A stretch of DNA of 11,202 nt from Porticoccaceae bacterium (lineage in GTDB: Bacteria > Pseudomonadota > Gammaproteobacteria > Pseudomonadales > Porticoccaceae): NCBI GenBank assembly GCA_003491845.1, contig DNBN01000207.1:742-11943 (forward strand), in the 5' to 3' direction. This document shows positions 7,661 through 11,202 of the stretch, in pieces (positions within the stretch are counted from its first letter, which is position 1; each line of letters begins with the position of its first letter). A program made the translations under genes and the position numbers. The notes below the pieces were generated by a model, which saw only the letters and a list, made by a program, of their open reading frames with translations, searched no databases and was not told the DNA's origin.

Positions 7661-8026
7661 ATGAAATTACTTCAACAATACCATGGAATGCGCCAAGCAG
7701 AAGTAGACGCTTTACTCCTTGAGCAGCAAGGTATAGTTACCCACTTATCTTCAAGGCATTCACACTCATTATCAGGCTTTGTTACTGGGGTTTTTAGTGT
7801 AGGATTGTGGAATGTATTTGACCACCAATTTGAAGACGCTAAAGCATTTTTAGAGGACAATACTCATCAGGTTAAGTCAGGGTTCTCAGCTGCAGAATTA
7901 GTCGACATACAAGCACACTCTGCAGAGCGTTCTTATAAAACACTGAACCAGTTTTTAACGTATGTGATTGTGGGTATCAGCGCCATCATCTGCGCACTAA
8001 GTTTAACCATTTATAATCAATGGTAA
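7661..8026 (+). CDS. Small membrane-anchored protein, possibly DUF2007-like
   Basis: The 121-aa product starts with a compact soluble part, 'MKLLQQYHGMRQAEVDALLLEQQGI' followed by strand-like stretches and 'FEDAKAFLED' (57-66). This pattern recalls the DUF2007 'putative signal-transducing' fold: a short strand, a helix carrying L-E-x-x-G-I, then a late D-A-x-x-F-L helix. I hold that match loosely. Residues 97-117 are one hydrophobic transmembrane helix near the C-terminus, so the soluble part probably faces the cytoplasm with a tail anchor. It lies 59 nt after rlmA on the same strand, with a poor ribosome site (AAGAACG). It may be read through from rlmA or have its own weak promoter. It converges with the lipoprotein gene 22 nt away. 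The function is unknown. Confidence 0.7.
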   Translation: MKLLQQYHGMRQAEVDALLLEQQGIVTHLSSRHSHSLSGFVTGVFSVGLWNVFDHQFEDAKAFLEDNTHQVKSGFSAAELVDIQAHSAERSYKTLNQFLTYVIVGISAIICALSLTIYNQW

Positions 8027-8048
8027 ACGCCGATTATGGCTTTGCAGG

Positions 8049-9032
8049 CTACTTCTTGTCTGTGACGGTACGAAAACCAATATGTGATGATGCCAGAGTT
8101 ATATCCTGCGCCTGCCTTGCCGCTGGACGAAAACGCTGACAATAATTATCAGAACACAAAAACGATCCTCCCTTGAGCGTTTTAACCACAATGCCGGGTT
8201 GTTGAGGATCATAGCCAGCATCCCCATAGTCTCTTTTTCGATCTGGACCATAGGGACTTTCAGTCCATTCCCACACGTTGCCAGTAGTGTCATACAAGCC
8301 GTACCCATTGGCGGCAAAACAACCTACTGGGGCACGACCATCATAACCATCCTCTTTCATATTGGTATAAGGAAAACGACCTTGCCAGGTATTGGCGCGG
8401 GCCTGACCTTTATTTGGTGATTCTTCACCCCAAGAAAAGGAGGCCCCATCAAGGCCACCACGCGAAGCGTATTCCCACTCTACCTCTGTGGGTAATCGCC
8501 GACCCATCCAGGTGGCATAGGCCACGGCATCACCATGAGTGACATGCACTACAGGAAAAGACTCCCTACCAATAATAGTGCTTTGAGGACCTTCAGGATG
8601 GCGCCAATTGGCTCCAGAAACAAACTTCCACCAAGATAAGGGTGAGCTGGGTTTATCTAAGTCAGGCGCTATAAAAACCATGGAACCTGGTACTCTAAAT
8701 TCGGCGGGAATATCGGGAAACTGGTCTTCTGCAAGACCAGTTTCAGCCGCGGTAATGTATCCAGTGGCTACTACAAAGCGTGCAAATTGCTCATTGGTTA
8801 CCTCAGTTTTATCAATATTAAAGTCATCCACACTAAGAACTTTAACGGGTCCTTCATCAGGATAATAACGATTATCTCCAAAGCTAAACGCATTACCTTT
8901 AATATCAGCGGTGGCAATGGCATCAGATTCAGGCAAACAGACCATCGGTGACATGTCCGATCCACACCCAGTTAACACAACAACAGAGATAGCCAAACCA
9001 ACTGTTGAAAACAATTTATTGGTACGTTGCAT
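8049..9032 (-). CDS. Formylglycine-generating-enzyme (FGE/SUMF1) family lipoprotein
   Basis: The 327-aa product begins with a lipoprotein signal peptide: basic N-terminus, hydrophobic core and lipobox LTGC with Cys23, followed by G24-S25. There is no Asp at +2, so outer-membrane sorting is likely. The rest is the FGE-sulfatase fold: 'FNIDKTEVTNEQFARFV' (71-87), 'FPVVHVTHGDAVAYATWMG' (159-177), 'RRLPTEVEWEYASRGG' (178-193), 'GNVWEWTESP' (251-260) and 'KGGSFLCSDNYCQRFRPAAR' (287-306). Cys293 and Cys298 have the same spacing as the catalytic Cys336/Cys341 of human FGE, which bind copper and oxidise a sulfatase cysteine to formylglycine with oxygen. Many family members lack these cysteines and are not oxidases; this one keeps them, so activity is plausible. 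No sulfatase is in the window. The start lies 2 nt after the GST stop, so translation is probably coupled. Other oxidative or binding roles remain open. Confidence 0.88.
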   Translation of the reverse strand: MQRTNKLFSTVGLAISVVVLTGCGSDMSPMVCLPESDAIATADIKGNAFSFGDNRYYPDEGPVKVLSVDDFNIDKTEVTNEQFARFVVATGYITAAETGLAEDQFPDIPAEFRVPGSMVFIAPDLDKPSSPLSWWKFVSGANWRHPEGPQSTIIGRESFPVVHVTHGDAVAYATWMGRRLPTEVEWEYASRGGLDGASFSWGEESPNKGQARANTWQGRFPYTNMKEDGYDGRAPVGCFAANGYGLYDTTGNVWEWTESPYGPDRKRDYGDAGYDPQQPGIVVKTLKGGSFLCSDNYCQRFRPAARQAQDITLASSHIGFRTVTDKK

Positions 9033-9034
9033 AA

Positions 9035-9664
9035 TTATTTTGGTCCATAGGCATAGGGTTCAGTTTTTGAGAGAGCTCGACGATAAGCGGGTCGGTTTTG
9101 GCAGCGATCTCGAAAAGCGAGTAGATTTGGTAATTTATCTGCTGTATGCAATAGAGGCGCAATTTCAGCGACAAAAGACAACTGAATATCCGCACCACTT
9201 AGGGTATTCCCTACCAACCACTCCACACCCTCTAGTGACTGCTCTATATAACCAAGATGCCGCTCTAATTCGTCGCTGATACGAGGCTGAAGCGCTGCAC
9301 CAGAATCTGCTAATTTCGATGTATATAGCTTCAGCATCAGCGGCAGCACCGCACCACTTTCGCCATAATGCAGCCATTGTAAATACTGCTCATGATGCCA
9401 AGTACCTAATGTCGGCCGAAACTGTCCATTACCATGTTGACGCAGTAAATAGTCAATAATTGCACCAGATTCAATTATCGTTTGACTACCATCGGTGATC
9501 ACTGGCGACTTACCTAAAGGGTGAATCTTCTCCAAGGCAGGCGGCGCAAGTGAAGTCACAGGGTCTCGCTGATAGGTAACCACTTTGTAATCGATATTAA
9601 TTTCTTCACACAACCATATAATACGCTGTGACCTAGAGTGAACCAAGTGATGAATAGTAAGCAT
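9035..9664 (-). CDS. Glutathione S-transferase family protein
   Basis: The 209-aa product has the two-domain cytosolic GST layout. The N-terminal thioredoxin-like domain (1-80) contains 'HSRSQRIIWLCEEI' with Ser10/Ser12 as candidate catalytic residues, 'HPLGKSPVI' with the cis-proline Pro54, and 'ESGAIIDYL' (65-73) with the glutathione-binding E-S pair. The all-helical C-terminal domain (about 88-209) contains 'GVEWLVGNTLSGADIQLSF', the conserved N-capping/hydrophobic-staple Asp region. It should conjugate or reduce electrophilic or peroxide substrates with glutathione in the cytoplasm; the substrate is unknown. A strong AAAGGAG site (9671-9677) lies 6 nt before the ATG. It is 47 nt downstream of the phosphatase gene and 2 nt upstream of the FGE-like lipoprotein gene. 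I see no functional link between a cytoplasmic GST and its exported neighbours, so it may simply share their transcript. Confidence 0.9.
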   Translation of the reverse strand: MLTIHHLVHSRSQRIIWLCEEINIDYKVVTYQRDPVTSLAPPALEKIHPLGKSPVITDGSQTIIESGAIIDYLLRQHGNGQFRPTLGTWHHEQYLQWLHYGESGAVLPLMLKLYTSKLADSGAALQPRISDELERHLGYIEQSLEGVEWLVGNTLSGADIQLSFVAEIAPLLHTADKLPNLLAFRDRCQNRPAYRRALSKTEPYAYGPK

Positions 9665-9711
9665 TAATTACTCCTTTGGGGTATCAGTTTAAGCGTCCGA
9701 CTACTTGCACA

Positions 9712-11106
9712 CTAATCAAATAGATAGTCTTTAACAATGGTAAAAATCTCTGGCTGCGTGAGCATTGCAGGAATTCTACCAACACCATTACTGTTGCTTA
9801 ACAAAGGTACATTGACGCCAGTATGTTCCTCGCTGACAAAGTTATTAGTTGCATAGTTGACGGTCATTATCGCACCTTCGGGAGTTTTAATCCGCGCTAC
9901 CTGACCCGGAGAATGAATTGGAACATCCAGTGCCTCATAAATGGTTCGCTCGGGAAGCACTTGAGCTGCATGACCGTGATCTGCGGTCACTAAAATCAGG
10001 GTCTCCGGATGGCTATTGGCAAAGTTAAGCGCTACCGCTAGAACCTCATCAAGCTGCTGTAACTCACCAATACTGCCGCATGCCTTGCGTTCATGGGCCT
10101 GTTTATCAATTGAAGCAGATTCAATCATTAAAAAAAATGATTTAGTTCCATCTGTGGTCAACTCTGCCAGAGCAGTTTCACTCATCAACGCCAGACTTGG
10201 CATGTCACCATAATCAGGATTATCCTCACAACGCATTGGCTCAGGATAGATCACAGACCCTAGCATCGGATGGAATATATTCATAAAACTGGTTTCAGGA
10301 TTTTCAGCCTTTCGACCACCCTGCCCCTGCCATCTAACCGGCATGGTACTTGGCGAAAACAGTCCTAATAATTTTCCACCATGCTGTCCTTTTAGCTCAT
10401 CCATCTGTGTAACAACTTTGTAGCCTTGATTGACAGCTTCAGTTAGAACGCTAATATTGCTGCCTTCCATAGCTGCTGTGAAATGCTTCATTCCGCCACC
10501 TAAAGCCACGTCTACTCCTGATTTAACTAATTGCTCTGAGATTGAACCAAGGCCCTCATTGGCCTTTAAATCTTGAGAGCAATCAACAATAATCCCCGCA
10601 TATTTTTCATACTCAACCATAGCGTTGGGGTTTTCACAACCACGCTCACTAACATGGGCGTAAAAAGAAGCCGGAGTGGCATCAGTAATACTAGAGGTAG
10701 TTACTAAACCAACCTTAATACCTTGCCGCTGAGAAAGCTCAACAAGATTAATAACATCCTGATCTGAACCGGCAGTTGTGCCTATGCGTCCGGGACTGGT
10801 CACAACACCTGTTGCCATGGACGTAGCACTATTTGCAGAATCTGCAACATACAGCGCCCTCTGAGGATTTTTCTCATCAACAGTTAGTACCTGAACCGCA
10901 CTGCGCATTGGTAGTTGGTCTAAAAGTAACTTACCACGACTACCCACTAGATAATTACGCGCTATGGTAATTTGATGATCATCCATTCCATCGCCAATAA
11001 TTAAAATTACATTTTTAGCCATAGCTGTATTAGAAATCCCAATTGAACCAGCTAACAATGTCCATATAAAAAGACCAGCGGTAATCTTTATAAATCGATA
11101 TTTCAT
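9712..11106 (-). CDS. Alkaline phosphatase, PhoA type, secreted
   Basis: The 464-aa product has a Sec signal peptide (hydrophobic 9-28, cleavage probably after AMA at 28-30) and the complete PhoA active site. By alignment with E. coli PhoA (471 aa): Asp39 in GDG; D89-S90 with Ser90 the nucleophile in 'DSANSATSMATG'; Asp142 and Thr144 in 'ITDATPASF'; Arg155 for phosphate binding; Glu329, Asp334, Lys335 and His338 in 'MIESASIDKQAH'; Asp376-His377 in 'TADHGHA'; His428 in 'EEHTG'. It should hydrolyse phosphomonoesters in the periplasm with two Zn and one Mg. It has no sulfatase C/S-x-P-x-R motif. AAGGAAG (11112-11118) gives a good ribosome site. It is the first gene of a probable three-gene leftward transcript. 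I did not find a clear Pho box upstream, so phosphate control is unproven. Confidence 0.95.
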   Translation of the reverse strand: MKYRFIKITAGLFIWTLLAGSIGISNTAMAKNVILIIGDGMDDHQITIARNYLVGSRGKLLLDQLPMRSAVQVLTVDEKNPQRALYVADSANSATSMATGVVTSPGRIGTTAGSDQDVINLVELSQRQGIKVGLVTTSSITDATPASFYAHVSERGCENPNAMVEYEKYAGIIVDCSQDLKANEGLGSISEQLVKSGVDVALGGGMKHFTAAMEGSNISVLTEAVNQGYKVVTQMDELKGQHGGKLLGLFSPSTMPVRWQGQGGRKAENPETSFMNIFHPMLGSVIYPEPMRCEDNPDYGDMPSLALMSETALAELTTDGTKSFFLMIESASIDKQAHERKACGSIGELQQLDEVLAVALNFANSHPETLILVTADHGHAAQVLPERTIYEALDVPIHSPGQVARIKTPEGAIMTVNYATNNFVSEEHTGVNVPLLSNSNGVGRIPAMLTQPEIFTIVKDYLFD

Positions 11107-11154
11107 AGACTCTTCCTTACCGTTAAATAGTCTTTGGAGTGTCGCATAATTAAG

Positions 11155-11183
11155 AGTATAAGTTTATGAATAAACTGTTTAAG
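11155..11183 (-). promoter_or_regulatory. Candidate promoter with an embedded near-palindrome, upstream of the phosphatase
   Basis: On the minus strand TATACT (11160-11155) is a five-of-six match to the -10 box. The -35 at 17-nt spacing (CTTAAA, 11183-11178) is poor. Between them lies the perfect 7-2-7 inverted repeat AGTTTAT-GA-ATAAACT (11161-11176), well placed for a repressor or activator dimer. The rest of 11107-11202 is AT-rich and shows nothing else. No second gene upstream is visible. Confidence 0.4.
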
Positions 11184-11202
11184 GCATAAATATTTTATCA
11201 AA

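Noticed and set aside
8027-8048. Bidirectional terminator between the convergent genes
   Set aside because: Only a 3-bp GCC/GGC pairing is present and there is no T-run on either side.
8049-11106. FGE-like protein activating the neighbouring phosphatase as a sulfatase pair
   Set aside because: The phosphatase has the PhoA DSANSATSMATG serine site and no C-x-P-x-R or S-x-P-x-R motif; its only look-alike, GCENPN, lacks the required spacing and arginine.
11107-11202. Pho box upstream of the phosphatase
   Set aside because: No pair of CTGTCAT-like repeats with an 11-nt period is visible on either strand in the available upstream sequence.

Overview
The window is 11.2 kb of densely coding bacterial DNA with moderate GC content and short intergenic gaps. 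It probably comes from an aerobic marine gammaproteobacterium. The reasons are a gammaproteobacterial-type RlmA, a PhoA-type alkaline phosphatase, Sec and lipoprotein signals of Gram-negative type, and methylated-amine/one-carbon genes common in marine heterotrophs. The assignment to a lineage is inference. I see no tRNA, rRNA, insertion sequence, CRISPR array or prophage.

Left part (1-4828, minus strand): three genes read leftward in the order dimethylglycine dehydrogenase-like flavoprotein (837 aa), MttB-family methyltransferase (517 aa) and a B12-binding corrinoid protein that runs off position 1. Together they look like a module for stripping methyl groups from a methylated amine. The MttB-like enzyme moves a methyl group to the corrinoid protein. 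The flavoprotein oxidises the remaining N-methyls and hands the one-carbon unit to tetrahydrofolate. The MttB homologue has no in-frame amber codon, so it belongs to the non-pyrrolysine branch. Glycine betaine is the best substrate guess.

Middle (4829-8026): a 251-bp divergent control region carries three copies of an AACTGT half-site, one of them next to a perfect TTGACA -35 box. It separates the module from fhs (formate-tetrahydrofolate ligase), which reads right and would process the one-carbon units. fhs is followed at once by rlmA, a 23S rRNA guanine methyltransferase. The zinc-finger N-terminus of rlmA is plainly encoded upstream of the first ATG/GTG/TTG codon, so it needs a rare start codon (CTG 6762 or ATT 6741). 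A long hairpin lies exactly at that junction. A small one-helix membrane protein, possibly DUF2007-like, follows.

Right part (8049-11202, minus strand): a PhoA-type alkaline phosphatase with all catalytic residues, a glutathione S-transferase, and a formylglycine-generating-enzyme-like lipoprotein that keeps the catalytic cysteine pair. They read leftward with gaps of 47 and 2 nt, so they may be one transcript. The phosphatase and the lipoprotein both act outside the cytoplasm. The phosphatase has a serine nucleophile and no sulfatase motif, so it is not the lipoprotein's target. This part converges with the middle block at 8027-8048.
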